Numbered from the stretch's first letter, positions 39,287 to 53,041 are shown. The stretch: 64,000 nt of DNA from Blastococcus sp. MG754426 (GCF_021699055.1 NZ_SSXC01000001.1:62001-126000), one strand, 5' to 3'. Notes: generated from the sequence alone by a model not told the origin. Made by a program: numbers and translations.

Positions 39287-40224
39287 GCGTCGACGACGTT
39301 CGTCAGCGGCTGCCCCGCCAGGATGCGGCCGATCTGCTCGGTGACCGCGGCCGTAGCCCGCTCCCGCGTCGCCGGCACCTCCCCGCCGATGTGCGGCGTG
39401 AGCAGCAGGTTCGGCGCGCGCCAGAGCGGGTGGGCCTCCGGCAGGGGTTCGGGGTCGGTGACGTCGACGGCCGCGCGCAGGCGACCCGAGGTGAGCTCGT
39501 CCAGCAGCGCCCCGGTGTCGACGACCGGTCCGCGGGCGGCGTTGACCAGGAGGGCGCCGTCGGGCATCGCGGCGAGGAACCCGGCGTCGACCATGCCGGT
39601 GGTCTCGGCGGTCAGGGGAACCAGCAGGACGACGACGTCGGCCTCGGGCAGCAGCTCCGGCAGCTCGGCCACGGTGCGCACGCCCTCGCGCGGGCGGCGC
39701 GCGACGTAGGTGAGCCGCACGTCGAAACCGGCGAGCATGCGGCCCACCGTCGCCGCGATGTCGCCGGCGCCGACGACCAGCACCCGGGCACCGACCAGCG
39801 AGCGGTGCGTGGCGAACGACCACCGGCCGGCGTCGTGCTCGCGGACGAAGGACGGCAGCCCGCGCTGGGCGGCGAGCGTCGCCGCCACGACCCACTCGGC
39901 GGTGGCGGGGGTGTGCGCGCCGCGGGCGTTGCACAGCACGACGCCGTCGGGCATCCGCCCGGCGAAGCCCTCGGCGCCGGCGCTGGTCAGCTGCACCAGC
40001 CGCAGCCGGGGCAGCGCGTCCAGGAAGCCCTCCGGCGGCGGTGCCGAGCCACCGCCGGCCACCCACACCTGCGCCTGCGCCGGCTCGCCCCGCGGCGGCC
40101 CCTCCGCCGGCACCACCCGGTGCGCCCGCACCCGCGGCGACAGCTCCTCCACCGCCTCGGCCAGCCGGCGCGAGGGGACCAGCACGTGCAGCGTCTCGTC
40201 CGGCGCAAGCTCCAGGGTCGTCAC
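39280..40224 (-). CDS. D-2-hydroxyacid dehydrogenase family protein
   Basis: The 314-residue protein has the two-domain 2-hydroxyacid dehydrogenase fold: NAD-binding [17 protein letters not shown] (note GAGDIA rather than GxGxxG), catalytic Arg in [15 protein letters not shown], Glu in [15 protein letters not shown] and His in LTPHIGGEV. Substrate could be phosphoglycerate, glyoxylate or hydroxypyruvate; the protein lacks the C-terminal domains of SerA, so serine synthesis is not favoured. GTG at 40224. Confidence 0.88.
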   Translation of the reverse strand: MTTLELAPDETLHVLVPSRRLAEAVEELSPRVRAHRVVPAEGPPRGEPAQAQVWVAGGGSAPPPEGFLDALPRLRLVQLTSAGAEGFAGRMPDGVVLCNARGAHTPATAEWVVAATLAAQRGLPSFVREHDAGRWSFATHRSLVGARVLVVGAGDIAATVGRMLAGFDVRLTYVARRPREGVRTVAELPELLPEADVVVLLVPLTAETTGMVDAGFLAAMPDGALLVNAARGPVVDTGALLDELTSGRLRAAVDVTDPEPLPEAHPLWRAPNLLLTPHIGGEVPATRERATAAVTEQIGRILAGQPLTNVVDAY

Positions 40225-40273
40225 CGCCCCACGCTAGCCAGCGGCGCGCCCGCGCGCGCACCCCGGCCGCACG

Positions 40274-40279
40274 TACCCT
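40274..40279 (+). promoter_or_regulatory. Putative -10 box of the LppZ-like gene
   Basis: TACCCT lies 7 bases before the GTG at 40287; no Shine-Dalgarno is present. Confidence 0.45.
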
Positions 40280-40286
40280 GGGCCGG

Positions 40287-41417
40287 GTGAGGCCGACGAG
40301 GGCGCGGAGCGCACCGCGCGCGGCCGCCGCCCTGCTCGCCGGCCTCCTGCTGGCCGGCTGCGGCGGTGGCGGCTACGAGCCCGCCGGCCCCTTCCGCCCG
40401 CTGCCCGAGGGTCCGCCGCCGCAGGTGGGCCCGCCCACGGCCACCCTCCCGCCCCCAGCGGAGCCGGCGCAGCCCGGCTCCGGCGAGGAGGAGGGCGACC
40501 CGAACGTCGTCGCCACCGGGCTCGACGTGCCCACCGGCCTGGTGCTGCTGCCCGACGGCTCGGCCGTGGTCGGCGAGCGGGAGACCGGCCGGCTCCTGCA
40601 GGTCTTCCCCGACCGGTCCCCCGCCGTGGAGCTCATGACCGTGCCGGGGGTGGACACCAGCGGCGACGGCGGCCTCCTGGGGCTGGCGCTCTCGCCCACC
40701 TTCCTCGAGGACGGGCTGCTCTTCGCCTACATCACGACCGCGACCGACAACCGGGTGGTGCGGTTCCCGATCGGGGGGACGCCGAACCCCGTGCTCACCG
40801 GCATCCCCCGCGGGGAGACGGGCAACGGCGGCGCGCTGCTGACCGGCGCCGACGGGCACCTCTACGTCGGCACCGGTGACACCGGGGACACGGCGCTCGC
40901 GGCGGACCCGGGGTCGCTGGCCGGCAAGGTGCTGCGCATCGACGTCTTCGGCCGCCCGGTGCAGAGCCTCACCCCGGTGCACAGCTGGGGCTACCGGGAC
41001 GTGACGGCGCTCTGCCAGGACGGGGACCGGCTGCTCGCCGCCGACGAGGCCCGCCAGGGGCCCGACGAGGTGGACCTCGTCCAGCAGGACGGCCCGGGCG
41101 TCCCCCTCGTCACCGTCCCGGCCGCGGAAGGCGGCCTGGGCGGCTGCGCGGTGGCCAACGGCACCGTCTTCCTGGGCGCCCTCGACGGGCAGCGGGTGCA
41201 CGTCGTCACCCTGGACGAGAACGGCGTCCCGCTCGACGGCGCCGTGGACGAGGTGCTCGCCGACCGGTACGGCCGGCTGCGCACCGTCGTCCTCGACGCC
41301 GAAGGGGCGCTCTGGGTGACGACGTCGAACCGCGACGGCGCCGGCTCCCCCGCCGAGGACGACGACAAGGTGCTGCGGATCCGTCCGCCGGGCGGCCAGC
41401 CGAACTCCCCGCTCTAG
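40287..41417 (+). CDS. PQQ-type sugar dehydrogenase-like lipoprotein (LppZ-like)
   Basis: The 376-residue protein has a lipoprotein signal ending LLLAGC at Cys25, a Pro-rich linker and a soluble glucose/sorbosone dehydrogenase beta-propeller: [30 protein letters not shown] region, [62 protein letters not shown] and [14 protein letters not shown]. The catalytic base region is present but PQQ binding cannot be proven. M. tuberculosis LppZ (Rv3006) stands in the same place between ilvB and gatB. Confidence 0.85.
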   Translation: MRPTRARSAPRAAAALLAGLLLAGCGGGGYEPAGPFRPLPEGPPPQVGPPTATLPPPAEPAQPGSGEEEGDPNVVATGLDVPTGLVLLPDGSAVVGERETGRLLQVFPDRSPAVELMTVPGVDTSGDGGLLGLALSPTFLEDGLLFAYITTATDNRVVRFPIGGTPNPVLTGIPRGETGNGGALLTGADGHLYVGTGDTGDTALAADPGSLAGKVLRIDVFGRPVQSLTPVHSWGYRDVTALCQDGDRLLAADEARQGPDEVDLVQQDGPGVPLVTVPAAEGGLGGCAVANGTVFLGALDGQRVHVVTLDENGVPLDGAVDEVLADRYGRLRTVVLDAEGALWVTTSNRDGAGSPAEDDDKVLRIRPPGGQPNSPL

Positions 41418-41420
41418 GGG

Positions 41421-41957
41421 TCAGCGCACGAACCGGTGGACGACGTGCTGCCGCGAGTCGACCGGGTTGTCCGGGGCCATCTCGCCGTCGGCGTACCAGG
41501 TGGCGCCCGCCCGCCGCAGCGCCCGCCAGGAGGCCTCGTTGGCCGTGACGACCGGCACCAGCACATCGGTGGCGTCCGGGTGGTCGGCGAAGCCGCGGGC
41601 CACGGCCGCCGCGATCATCGCGGCGCCGAGGCCCCGGCCGCGCGCGGACGGCTCCCCCACCAGGTAGTCGATGCCCAGCGCCCCGGGTGGTACCGGGCAC
41701 ACCGCGCTCAGCTCGGCCAGCGACCCGGGCTCGTCGTCGAAGCGGTAGACCTGGACGAAGCCGAACGGCTCACCGGCGTGCACGCCGAGGTACACGGCGG
41801 TGGGGTCGTCGCCGTCGATGCTCGGGCCGTACTGCGCCGCCACCTCGGCGGGGTCGTCGTTCCACCAGCGCCGGACCAGCGGTTCGGCCAGCCACCGCGC
41901 CAGCAGCGGCAGGTCCGCGCGCTCCAGCGGGCGCAGCTCGACCTGGGGCAGCTCCAC
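41421..41957 (-). CDS. GNAT acetyltransferase, AAC(6')-like
   Basis: The 178-residue protein has LARWLAEPLVRRWWNDD near the start, a pattern shared by aminoglycoside 6'-N-acetyltransferases and siderophore acyltransferases, then the acetyl-CoA motif YLVGEPSARGRGLGAAMIAA and a late ANEASWRALRRAG. Resistance activity cannot be inferred from this alone. It starts with GTG 11 bases after the gatB stop and converges with the LppZ-like gene. Confidence 0.8.
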   Translation of the reverse strand: MELPQVELRPLERADLPLLARWLAEPLVRRWWNDDPAEVAAQYGPSIDGDDPTAVYLGVHAGEPFGFVQVYRFDDEPGSLAELSAVCPVPPGALGIDYLVGEPSARGRGLGAAMIAAAVARGFADHPDATDVLVPVVTANEASWRALRRAGATWYADGEMAPDNPVDSRQHVVHRFVR

Positions 41958-41967
41958 GCCCGGGAGG

Positions 41968-43467
41968 CTAGGAGCCGATCAGCCGCTCCTCCAGCATCCG
42001 CTTCACGGTGGCGGCGTCGGCCTTGCCCCGGGTGGTCTTCATGACCGCGCCGACGAGCGCCCCGATCGCCTGCACCTTGCCGCCGCGCACCTTCTCGGCG
42101 ACGTCGGGGTTCCCCTCGATCGCGGCGTCGACGGCGGCGACCAGCTCGTCGGACTCGCCCATGACCGCGAGGCCGCGCGACTCCACGACCGCCGCGGGGT
42201 CGCCCTCGCCGGCGAGCACGCCGTCCAGCGCCTGGCGGGCCAGCTGGTCGTTGACCGTGCCGGCCTGCACGAGGCCCGCCAGCTCGGCGACCTGCCGCGG
42301 GGTGACCGGCAGCTCCGCGAGCTCCACGCCGGAGTCGTTCGCCCGCCGGGCGAGCTCGCCCAGCCACCACTTGCGCGCGTCGGCGGGGGTGGCACCGGCG
42401 GCGACGGTCTCGCTGACCAGGCCGAGCGCACCCGCGTTGACGATCCACGCCATCTCGGTGGCGGAGAGACCCCACTCCTCCTGCAGCCGGGCGCGGCGGG
42501 CGGCCGGCAGCTCGGGCAGCGCGGCCCGGAGCTTCTCGATCCACTCCTCGTCGGGCGCGATCGGCACGAGGTCGGGCTCGGGGAAGTACCGGTAGTCGGT
42601 GGCCTCCTCCTTGCTGCGGCCCTCCGACGTCGAGCCGGTGTCCTCGTGGAAGTGCCGGGTCTCCTGCACCACGCGCTCGCCGGCGTCCAGGACGGCGGCC
42701 TGCCGGCGCATCTCGTAGCGCACCGCGCGCTCCACCGAGCGCAGCGAGTTGACGTTCTTGGTCTCCGTGCGGGTGCCCCACTCGAGGCTGCCGATCGGTG
42801 CCAGCGAGGTGTTGACGTCGCTGCGCAGGTTGCCCTGCTCCATGCGGACCTCGGAGACGCCGAGCGCGAGCAGGATCTCGCGCAGCTCGGTGACGTAGGC
42901 CTTCGCGACCTCGGGCGCCTTCGCCCCGGTGCCCGGGATGGGGCGGGTGACGATCTCGACCAGCGGGATCCCGGCGCGGTTGTAGTCGACGAGGGAGTGG
43001 TCGGCGCCGTGGATGCGGCCGGTGGCACCACCGACGTGGAGGTTCTTGCCGGTGTCCTCCTCGATGTGCACCCGCTCGATCTCGACGCGGTAGGTCTCGC
43101 CGTCGACCTCGACGTCCAGGTGACCGGCGGTGCAGAGCGGCTCGTCGTACTGGCTGGTCTGGAAGCCCTTGGGGATGTCCGGGTAGAAGTAGTTCTTCCG
43201 GGCGAAGCGCGACCACGACGCGATCCGGCAGCCGAGCGCCAGGCCGATGCGGATCGTCGACTCGATGGCGGCGGCGTTGACCACCGGCAGCGAACCCGGC
43301 AGGCCCAGGCAGACCGGGCAGGTCTGGGTGTTGGGCTCGGCGCCGAACGTCGTCGAGCAGCCGCAGAACATCTTCGACGCGGTGCCCAGCTCGACGTGGG
43401 TCTCCAGGCCGATGACCGGCTCGTAGCGGGTCAGGACCTCGTCGAGGTCCACGAGGGTGTCGGTCAT
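41968..43467 (-). CDS. gatB: Asp/Glu-tRNA amidotransferase subunit B
   Basis: GatB binds the mischarged tRNA and activates its acyl group. The 499-residue protein has [23 protein letters not shown], the zinc cysteines in FCGCS and [45 protein letters not shown] and a C-terminal YqeY-like domain ([21 protein letters not shown]). Its ATG overlaps the stop of the 64-aa gene (ATGA). Confidence 0.97.
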   Translation of the reverse strand: MTDTLVDLDEVLTRYEPVIGLETHVELGTASKMFCGCSTTFGAEPNTQTCPVCLGLPGSLPVVNAAAIESTIRIGLALGCRIASWSRFARKNYFYPDIPKGFQTSQYDEPLCTAGHLDVEVDGETYRVEIERVHIEEDTGKNLHVGGATGRIHGADHSLVDYNRAGIPLVEIVTRPIPGTGAKAPEVAKAYVTELREILLALGVSEVRMEQGNLRSDVNTSLAPIGSLEWGTRTETKNVNSLRSVERAVRYEMRRQAAVLDAGERVVQETRHFHEDTGSTSEGRSKEEATDYRYFPEPDLVPIAPDEEWIEKLRAALPELPAARRARLQEEWGLSATEMAWIVNAGALGLVSETVAAGATPADARKWWLGELARRANDSGVELAELPVTPRQVAELAGLVQAGTVNDQLARQALDGVLAGEGDPAAVVESRGLAVMGESDELVAAVDAAIEGNPDVAEKVRGGKVQAIGALVGAVMKTTRGKADAATVKRMLEERLIGS

Positions 43468-43658
43468 GAGGGGTCGTCCTCCTTGGGAACGGCCGGGCCC
43501 TGCTGCTGGCGGCCGGTCACCACGGCGCCGACGGCGGTCAGCACGCCGAGGACCAGGAACACGGCGAAGACGGCCCGGCCGGTGACGGCCCAGCCGACGA
43601 CGCCGGCGACGATGACGAACGCGGTGAGCGCCCAGGCCGCCTTGAGCGGGCCGTTCAC
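43464..43658 (-). CDS. Small membrane protein translated between gatA and gatB
   Basis: The 64-residue protein has two hydrophobic helices ([19 protein letters not shown] and [19 protein letters not shown]) and a polar tail ([15 protein letters not shown]). It is locked into the amidotransferase operon: its GTG overlaps the gatA stop (GTGA) and its stop overlaps the gatB ATG (ATGA). I do not recognise the family. The double coupling and typical GC3 pattern support a real gene. Confidence 0.8.
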   Translation of the reverse strand: MNGPLKAAWALTAFVIVAGVVGWAVTGRAVFAVFLVLGVLTAVGAVVTGRQQQGPAVPKEDDPS

Positions 43659-45181
43659 GCCCGGCCCCCGATCGCGTCGAGCAGGGCGTGCCCGCGGGCG
43701 GCGTCCTGCGCGGCCTCCAGCGCGGCCGCGACGCGGTAGCACCGGTCGTCGGCCAGCGCCGGGGCCATGACCTGGAGGCCGACGGGCAGCCCCTCGGAGA
43801 GCCCGCACGGGACCGAGATGGCCGGGATGCCCGCGAGGCTGGCCGGCAGCGTGCACAGGTCGGCGGCGTACATGGCGATCGGGTCGTCCACGCGGGCGCC
43901 GATCGGCCAGGCCACGGTGGGGCTGGTCGGGCTGACCAGCACGTCGACGTCGTCCCAGGCGCGGGTGAAATCGCGGGTGATCAGCGTGCGGACCTTCTGC
44001 GCCTGCCCGTAGTAGGCGTCGTAGTAGCCGCTGGACAGCGCATAGGTGCCGAGGATGATCCGGCGCTTCACCTCGGGGCCGAAGCCCTGCTCGCGGGTGA
44101 GCGCCATCACCTCGTCGAGGTCGCGGCTGCCGTCGTCGCCGACCCGCAGGCCGTACCGGACGCCGTCGAAGCGCGCCAGGTTGGACGACGCCTCGCTCGG
44201 AGCGATCAGGTAGTAGGCCGGCAGGGCCAGGTCGAACGCCGGGCAGGACACCTGCCGCACCTCGGCGCCCATGCCCTCCAGCAGCGCGACCGCCTCGGCG
44301 ACGCGCGCCAGCACCCCGGGCTCGTACCCGTCGGTGTGGCCCTCGCCGCCGAGCTCGGTGACGACGCCGACCCGCAGGCCGGAGAGGTCGCCCCCGGCAC
44401 CGCGGCGGGCGGCCTCGGCGAGCACGGGGACGGGCGCGTCGATGCTCGTGGAGTCGAGCGGGTCGTGCCCCGCGACGGCCTCGTGCAGCAGCGCGGCGTC
44501 CAGCACGGTGCGCGTCATCGGACCGGCCTGGTCGAGGCTGGAGGAGAAGGCGATGAGCCCGGAGCGGGAGACCGACCCGTACGTGGGCTTGTGCCCGACC
44601 AGGCCGGTGACGGCGGCGGGCTGGCGGATCGACCCGCCGGTGTCGGTGCCGATGGCCCACGGGGCGAGCCCGGCGGCGACCGCGGCCGACGAGCCGCCGG
44701 AGGACCCACCGGGGATGCGGTCGGTGTCCCAGGGGTTGCGGGTGACGCGGTAGGCGGAGTTCTCGGTGGAGGAGCCCATCGCGAACTCGTCCATGTTGGT
44801 CTTGCCCAGCAGCACCGTGCCGGCGACCTTCAGCCGGGCGGCCACGGTGGCGTCGTACGGCGGCCGCCAGCCCTCGAGGATCTTCGAGCCGCTGGTCGTG
44901 GGCACGCCCTCGGTGACGACGACGTCCTTGAGCGCGAGCGGGACGCCGGCCAGCGGGCCGAGCTCCTCCCCCTTCGTGCGGGCGGTGTCGACCTGCTCGG
45001 CGGCGCGCAGCGCGGCCTCGGCGTCGACGTGCAGGTAGGCGCCGATGGTCGGGTCCTCGGCCTGGATGCGGTCCAGGTAGGCGCGGGTCACCTCGACCGA
45101 GCTGAGCTCACCGGCCCGCAGCGCCTCGGCGAGCGCGGCGGCACTGGTGGTGGTGATGTCCGTGGCGGTCACGTCGCTCAC
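43655..45181 (-). CDS. gatA: Asp/Glu-tRNA amidotransferase subunit A
   Basis: GatA releases ammonia from glutamine. The 508-residue amidase has the Ser-cisSer-Lys triad: [17 protein letters not shown] (Lys), [13 protein letters not shown] and [12 protein letters not shown] (Ser pair), with [18 protein letters not shown] following. GTG at 45181 overlaps the gatC stop (GTGA). Confidence 0.97.
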   Translation of the reverse strand: MSDVTATDITTTSAAALAEALRAGELSSVEVTRAYLDRIQAEDPTIGAYLHVDAEAALRAAEQVDTARTKGEELGPLAGVPLALKDVVVTEGVPTTSGSKILEGWRPPYDATVAARLKVAGTVLLGKTNMDEFAMGSSTENSAYRVTRNPWDTDRIPGGSSGGSSAAVAAGLAPWAIGTDTGGSIRQPAAVTGLVGHKPTYGSVSRSGLIAFSSSLDQAGPMTRTVLDAALLHEAVAGHDPLDSTSIDAPVPVLAEAARRGAGGDLSGLRVGVVTELGGEGHTDGYEPGVLARVAEAVALLEGMGAEVRQVSCPAFDLALPAYYLIAPSEASSNLARFDGVRYGLRVGDDGSRDLDEVMALTREQGFGPEVKRRIILGTYALSSGYYDAYYGQAQKVRTLITRDFTRAWDDVDVLVSPTSPTVAWPIGARVDDPIAMYAADLCTLPASLAGIPAISVPCGLSEGLPVGLQVMAPALADDRCYRVAAALEAAQDAARGHALLDAIGGRA

Positions 45182-45495
45182 GCCTCCTCCCCCAGGATGC
45201 GCGGCACCCGGAAGCGGTCGTCCTCCGCGGCCGGCGCGCCGTCGAGGACGACGTCGCGGGGCAGGCTGGGCCGGACGGCGTCGGGACGCATGACGTTGGT
45301 CATCGGCACCGCGTGCGTGGTGGGCGGGACGTCGGCGACGTCGGCCTTGCCGACCTGCGCGACGGCGTCCAGCACGGCGGCGAGCTGGCCGGCGAAGAGG
45401 TCGAGCTCCTCGTCGCTCACCGCGAGCCGGGACAGGTGCGCCAGGTGGGCCACCTCGTCGCGGGTCAGTTGGCCCTTCGGGGAGGGGGTGCTCAT
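45178..45495 (-). CDS. gatC: Asp/Glu-tRNA amidotransferase subunit C
   Basis: GatC is the small belt subunit joining GatA and GatB. The 105-residue protein has [26 protein letters not shown]-type N-terminus (residues 10-35), [31 protein letters not shown] and the ending [13 protein letters not shown]. First gene of gatC-gatA-orf-gatB; ATG at 45495. Confidence 0.96.
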   Translation of the reverse strand: MSTPSPKGQLTRDEVAHLAHLSRLAVSDEELDLFAGQLAAVLDAVAQVGKADVADVPPTTHAVPMTNVMRPDAVRPSLPRDVVLDGAPAAEDDRFRVPRILGEEA

Positions 45496-45716
45496 GCTGC
45501 GGTGGGACTCCAGTTCGGCAGTGCCCGGCGGCCCGCTCTGGCGCCCGGGACGTGACCGGGCCACTCTACGTGGCGGCCCACCGGCCCTGGTCAGCGTGAG
45601 AGGCTCCCCCCGACCGCGATCGACGGAGATCGAACAGGGACCCCCTTCGCCCCACCGCCCGCAGGCCCGCGGCGGGCCCCGGAAGGGGGCCATGGGGCCC
45701 ACGACCCGGAGGAACC
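45496..45716. promoter_or_regulatory. Divergent gap between gatC and the ACT gene
   Basis: On the minus strand TAGAGT (45568-45563) is a possible -10 box for gatC with a leader of about 60 bases. Toward the ACT gene, CCCCCTTC (45641-45648) and GAAGGGGG (45682-45689) form a long-range stem enclosing GC-rich sequence. No ORF is seen. Confidence 0.35.
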
Positions 45717-46391
45717 GTGTCCTATCTCCTGCGCCTGGTCCTGCCCGACCGCCCCGGTGTGCTCGGCGCCGTCGCGACGGCGCTCGGCCTCGCGGGCATC
45801 GACATCGTCTCGCTCGACGTGCTCGAGCGCGGCAACGGCATCGCGGTGGACGACGTCGTCGTGGACCTGCCGGGCGACCGGCTGCCCGACAGCCTGATCA
45901 CCGCCGCGCAGACGGTGCCCGGGGTGCAGGTGGAGTCGCTGCGCCCTTTCGCCGGCCCCCTGGACACCCACCGGGAGCTGGACCTGCTGGACGCCCTGGC
46001 CCGCGGTGACCGCCCGCCGACCGCGCTGCTCACCGAGTCGCTGCCGCGGGTGTTCCACAGCGGCTGGGTGGTGATCCTCGACGACTCGGGGCAGCCGGCG
46101 CCGCTGGCCGACGGCGCGGTGCTCGCCGCGTCGGAGGCGGCGCCCTCCTTCGCCCACCTGACGCTGCCGTGGCTGCCGCTGACGGGGCCGCGGCTGCTGC
46201 CCAGCGACGAGCCGTGGCTGCCCGAGCGGTGGCAGGAGATGGCCATCGAGATGATGGCGGTGCCCTACGGGGCCGGCCGGGCGATCGTGCTCGGGCGCTC
46301 GGGGGGCCCGGCCTTCCGCCGCTCGGAGCTGCTCCGGCTGGCCCACTTCACCGGCATCGCGACGACGGTGGCGCACCTCCCGCCCGGCTGA
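45717..46391 (+). CDS. ACT-domain protein
   Basis: The 224-residue protein has an N-terminal ACT domain (LLRLVLPDRPGVLGAVATALGLAGIDIVSLDVLERG region, residues 5-40) that binds amino acids in other proteins, and a C-terminal half of unknown fold (WLPLTGPRLLPSDEPWLPERW; RAIVLGRSGGPAFRRSELLRL). The same gene stands between gatC and ligA in mycobacteria (Rv3013). Role unknown. GTG at 45717 after GGAGGAACC. Confidence 0.8.
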   Translation: MSYLLRLVLPDRPGVLGAVATALGLAGIDIVSLDVLERGNGIAVDDVVVDLPGDRLPDSLITAAQTVPGVQVESLRPFAGPLDTHRELDLLDALARGDRPPTALLTESLPRVFHSGWVVILDDSGQPAPLADGAVLAASEAAPSFAHLTLPWLPLTGPRLLPSDEPWLPERWQEMAIEMMAVPYGAGRAIVLGRSGGPAFRRSELLRLAHFTGIATTVAHLPPG

Positions 46392-46457
46392 GTCCGGCCG
46401 CTCGCCGCCGAACCGGGCGCCCGAGCGGCTGACCTGGATCTTTGCCCTCATCCCATG

Positions 46458-46486
46458 TTGCAGCCACGGGTATTCGAACGTATGAT
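46458..46486 (+). promoter_or_regulatory. Strong promoter of the HNH gene
   Basis: TTGCAG (46458-46463), 17-base spacer, TATGAT (46481-46486). The 7 bases that follow place the transcript start at the ATG at 46494. This is the best consensus promoter in the window. Confidence 0.7.
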
Positions 46487-46493
46487 CGAACAC

Positions 46494-48716
46494 ATGGTGC
46501 ACGTGGCGGACCGGGTGGCGCAGAGTGCAGCCGGGCCCCGCTGCGGCTTGTGCGAGTCGTCGGCAGCAGTGCCACCGGCAGCCGGGTGGGCGGCCGGTCC
46601 GCTCGGTGCCGTGCAGGCGGCTGATCGCGAGATCGCCCGCCAGACGGCCCGGCGCGCGCGGGCGGTGGCCGAGTTCGCCGCGACCCGTCCCGCGTCGGCT
46701 GACCGGCCGGCCGGTCAGCCGGGGGCGATGAGCGAGGCGCGGCGAGCCGCCCGGCCGGAGGTGCTGGCCGGGGTCAGCGAGTGGGCGGCGCAGGAACTCG
46801 TGGTGGCGCTCTCCCTCTCGGCCCAGGCCGCCGATCAACTGCTCACCCGGTCGCTCACGCTGGTGCACCGGCTCCCGGCGACGTTGGACGCGTTGGAGCG
46901 CGGCGAGATCCACCCCGGGCACCTGTGGCCGATGCTGGAGCGGGTGGCGACCATCGCCGACGCGGCGCGGCGAGCCGCCGTCGAGCGCGATCTGCTCGCG
47001 TGGATGTCCGGCCGGGTCACCACCCCTGCGCAGCTCGGCGCCAGGGCACGCCGCCTCGGCCTGGCCCGGGACGCGCGCGACGAGGCCGCTCGGCTGGCCG
47101 CGTCACTGCGGGAGCGGGGCGTCTCGGTGCGGTCGGATCGACGTGAGGGGATGGCCGCCTTCGGCGCACTCCTGACGGTGCCCGAGGCGCAGGCGCTGCT
47201 CGATGCGCTGGGGCGGTACGCCGACGCGCTCGATGAGCCAGGGGACTCCCGGACCCGCGGCCAGAAGATGGCCGACTGCCTGCTCGACCTGGTGCTGCGG
47301 CCGGAGGAGCACGACCTCCCCGCCGTGCAGGCCCAGCTGACCGTGGTGGCCGGGGTGCGCAGCCTGCTCGGTGGCGACCAACCCGGCGAGATCGGCGGTG
47401 AACCGGTGCCGGCCGAGGTCGTCCGCGCCCTCGCCCGGGCCCTGGGCCTGCTGCCCGGGTCGGCGGCGGATGGCGAGGCGGAGGCTGCCACGAACCCGGA
47501 CGCTGCCGGTGAGGCCGACGATCGACCGCCCGCTGCTGGCCTTGCCGCCGGGCCGGGTGACGCCTGCCCCACCGACGGCTGGCCGATGGACACCTGGCCC
47601 ACGGAGTGGCGGGAGGCCGACGAGCGGTGGTGGGCGGAGGTCGAAGCGCGTGCTCTCCGGGGTGAGTGGGGCGGCGCCGAGTACACACCGGAGGACGAGC
47701 TGCTCCGGCGGTGGGCCGAGGAGGCGCCCTACGTGGCCTGGCTCGAGAGCGTCGGTGCCTTCGACGATCCCGCGCCCGCCGCTGACCCCGATGCCGGCTC
47801 GGGATCAGGCCGCCACCCTGATCTCAGCTCCGGTTCGTCGGGTCGCCCCGACCCCGGTCCCGGCTCCTCCGGCCGCACCGACCCCCGCACCGGTCCGCGG
47901 TGCGACTGCCCTGCCGATCCCGGACCAGCACCTGGCCACCGGCCCGTGGCAGAGCCGGCACCCGCGACGGATCACGGTGACGGCGACGACTCCGGTCGCT
48001 GGGCCGGCGCTCATGGGTCTCTGCGAGCTGCCGCAGATGCCCTCCTCGACCTGGACCGGGCGATCGGTCGCGCCCGGCGGGCACAGGCCGACGCCCAGCG
48101 CGCCGACCGCGACGACGAGAACGCGTGGCTGCGCAGCCCCTCGGGTCGGGTCACCCGTGCGCCGAGCGACCTGGACGCCTGCGCCGCGGCCGGGGAGTCC
48201 CGCCGGGCAGCCCTCGCCGCGCTGCTCGATGCCAGCACCGGCGGGGCGCTGGTCGACCGGCCACGGATCGCGGTGGTCGACGAGCTCACCGGCGCGCTGC
48301 TCGCGCTGACCGACAGCCGTGAGCTCCGCCGCCTGGCCCGCTGCGACGACGCCGCCTGCCGCCGAGCGCCGGCCCGCTGCACGCACGACCTCAGCGGGCG
48401 CCCGGGCCTCGGCCCTCCCGGCCCGACCGACGGCTACCGCCCCGGCGCCGCCCTCGACCGGTACCTCCGCGCCCGCGACCGCCGCTGCCGCTTCCCCGGC
48501 TGCCGCCGGCGCGTGCCGCTCGGCGGGGAGCTGGACCACGACCGCCCCTGGCCCGACGGGCCGACCAGCGCGGAGAACCTCGTCGGGTTCTGCACCGGCC
48601 ACCACCGGGGGAAGCACCAGGCACCGGGCTGGCGGTACGAGCTGGCGCCCGACGGGCGGCTGACCGTGACCACCCCGACGGGCCTGGTCGCGACCACCAC
48701 TCCGCCGCCCTACTGA
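46494..48716 (+). CDS. DUF222/HNH endonuclease-domain protein
   Basis: The 740-residue protein has an N-terminal DUF222 domain (about residues 60-300; LARDARDEAARLAASLRERG, MADCLLDLVLRPEEHD), a long acidic and Pro/Ser/Gly-rich middle (about 330-500, e.g. SGSSGRPDPGPGSSGRTDP) and a C-terminal HNH nuclease domain (FPGCRRRVPLGGELDHDRPW, NLVGFCTGHHRGKH). Members (also '13E12 family') are multicopy in Geodermatophilaceae and mycobacteria; role unknown, sometimes linked to mobile repeats. The ATG at 46494 was chosen from the promoter; in-frame ATGs at 46455 and 46482 overlap it. It sits between two genes that are neighbours in mycobacteria. Confidence 0.85.
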   Translation: MVHVADRVAQSAAGPRCGLCESSAAVPPAAGWAAGPLGAVQAADREIARQTARRARAVAEFAATRPASADRPAGQPGAMSEARRAARPEVLAGVSEWAAQELVVALSLSAQAADQLLTRSLTLVHRLPATLDALERGEIHPGHLWPMLERVATIADAARRAAVERDLLAWMSGRVTTPAQLGARARRLGLARDARDEAARLAASLRERGVSVRSDRREGMAAFGALLTVPEAQALLDALGRYADALDEPGDSRTRGQKMADCLLDLVLRPEEHDLPAVQAQLTVVAGVRSLLGGDQPGEIGGEPVPAEVVRALARALGLLPGSAADGEAEAATNPDAAGEADDRPPAAGLAAGPGDACPTDGWPMDTWPTEWREADERWWAEVEARALRGEWGGAEYTPEDELLRRWAEEAPYVAWLESVGAFDDPAPAADPDAGSGSGRHPDLSSGSSGRPDPGPGSSGRTDPRTGPRCDCPADPGPAPGHRPVAEPAPATDHGDGDDSGRWAGAHGSLRAAADALLDLDRAIGRARRAQADAQRADRDDENAWLRSPSGRVTRAPSDLDACAAAGESRRAALAALLDASTGGALVDRPRIAVVDELTGALLALTDSRELRRLARCDDAACRRAPARCTHDLSGRPGLGPPGPTDGYRPGAALDRYLRARDRRCRFPGCRRRVPLGGELDHDRPWPDGPTSAENLVGFCTGHHRGKHQAPGWRYELAPDGRLTVTTPTGLVATTTPPPY

Positions 48717-48748
48717 CCCGGGGACCGCTCCCGCCACCGCCCGCCGGG

Positions 48749-51958
<3,210 letters not shown>

Positions 51959-51962
<4 letters not shown>

Positions 51963-53041
51963 GCGGACGCCCCGGCGCTCCGGATCGCGGCCTGGCCGAG
52001 GACCAGGTCGCCGCGCTGCGGATCGGGTGCGTAGAGCACCGCGGACTGCCCGGCGGCCACCCCGCGCTGCTCCGCGTCCAGCAGGAGCCGCAGCCCACCG
52101 GCGTCGTCCCCGGTCACCTCGCAGGGCACGGGGCTGCCGTGCGCGCGCAGCTGCACCTCCGCCCGGAACGGCAGCCCCGGTGCCGTCCCGGTCCAGGTGG
52201 GCGCCGCCGTGACGACGGCATCCACCCCGGCGAGCTCGGCGGTGCCGATGGTCACCGTGCGGGTCACCGGCTCGATGCCGAGCACGTAGCGGGGACGCGA
52301 GTCACCGGCGGTGACCCCGAGCCCCCGCCGCTGGCCCACGGTGAAGCCGTAGGTGCCCTCGTGCTCGCCGACGGTCGCACCGGTGGCGGCGTCGACCACC
52401 GGCCCCGGGCGGCTGCCCAGCCGGCGGGCCAGGAAGCCACGGGTGTCGCCGTCGGGGATGAAGCAGATGTCGTGCGAGTCGGGCTTCGCCGCGACGCCGA
52501 ACCCGCGCTCGGCGGCGATCTCCCGCACCCGGTCCTTGGTCATCCCGCCGAGCGGGAAGACCGCCGCCGCCAACTGCTCGGCGGTGAGCACCCCGAGCAC
52601 GTAGGACTGGTCCTTCGCGGCGTCGACCGAGCGCCGCAGCTCGCCGTCGGCCAGCCGCGCGTGGTGCCCGGTTACCACGGCGTCGAAGCCGAGCGCCCGC
52701 GCCCGGTCCAGCACCGCCGAGAACTTGATCTTCTCGTTGCAGCGCAGGCACGGGTTGGGGGTGCGGCCGGCGGCGTACTCGGCGACGAAGTCGTCGACGA
52801 CGTCCTCGGTGAACCGCTCGGCGAGGTCCCAGACGTAGAACGGGATGCCGAGCTCGTCGGCGACCCGCCGGGCGTCGTGGGCGTCCTCGACGCTGCAGCA
52901 CCCGCGGGCGCCGCTGCGCAGCGTCTGCCGGTCCGGGGAGAGCGCCAGGTGCACGCCGGTGACGTCGTGCCCGGCGTCGACGGCGAGGGCTGCGGCCACG
53001 GCGGAGTCGACGCCCCCGCTCATCGCCGCGAGCACCCTCAC
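51959..53041 (-). CDS. mnmA: tRNA 2-thiouridylase MnmA
   Basis: MnmA puts sulphur on U34 of Glu, Gln and Lys tRNAs. The 360-residue protein has the PP-loop [16 protein letters not shown], the catalytic cysteines in [12 protein letters not shown] and [22 protein letters not shown] and [18 protein letters not shown] at 53041 overlaps the stop of the cysteine desulfurase (GTGA), its sulphur donor. Confidence 0.96.

Noticed and set aside
39280-40224. serA (phosphoglycerate dehydrogenase), which stands near ilvC in mycobacteria
   Set aside because: The protein is only 314 residues, lacks the ACT and intervening domains, and its fingerprint is closer to general 2-hydroxyacid dehydrogenases.
41421-41957. 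Aminoglycoside resistance gene
   Set aside because: The WLAEPLVRRWW motif is shared by siderophore and other acyltransferases, so resistance is not supported by sequence alone.
46494-48716. Homing endonuclease of an intron or intein
   Set aside because: The DUF222/HNH gene is free-standing between two intact genes; no split host gene, intron fold or intein motifs were found.
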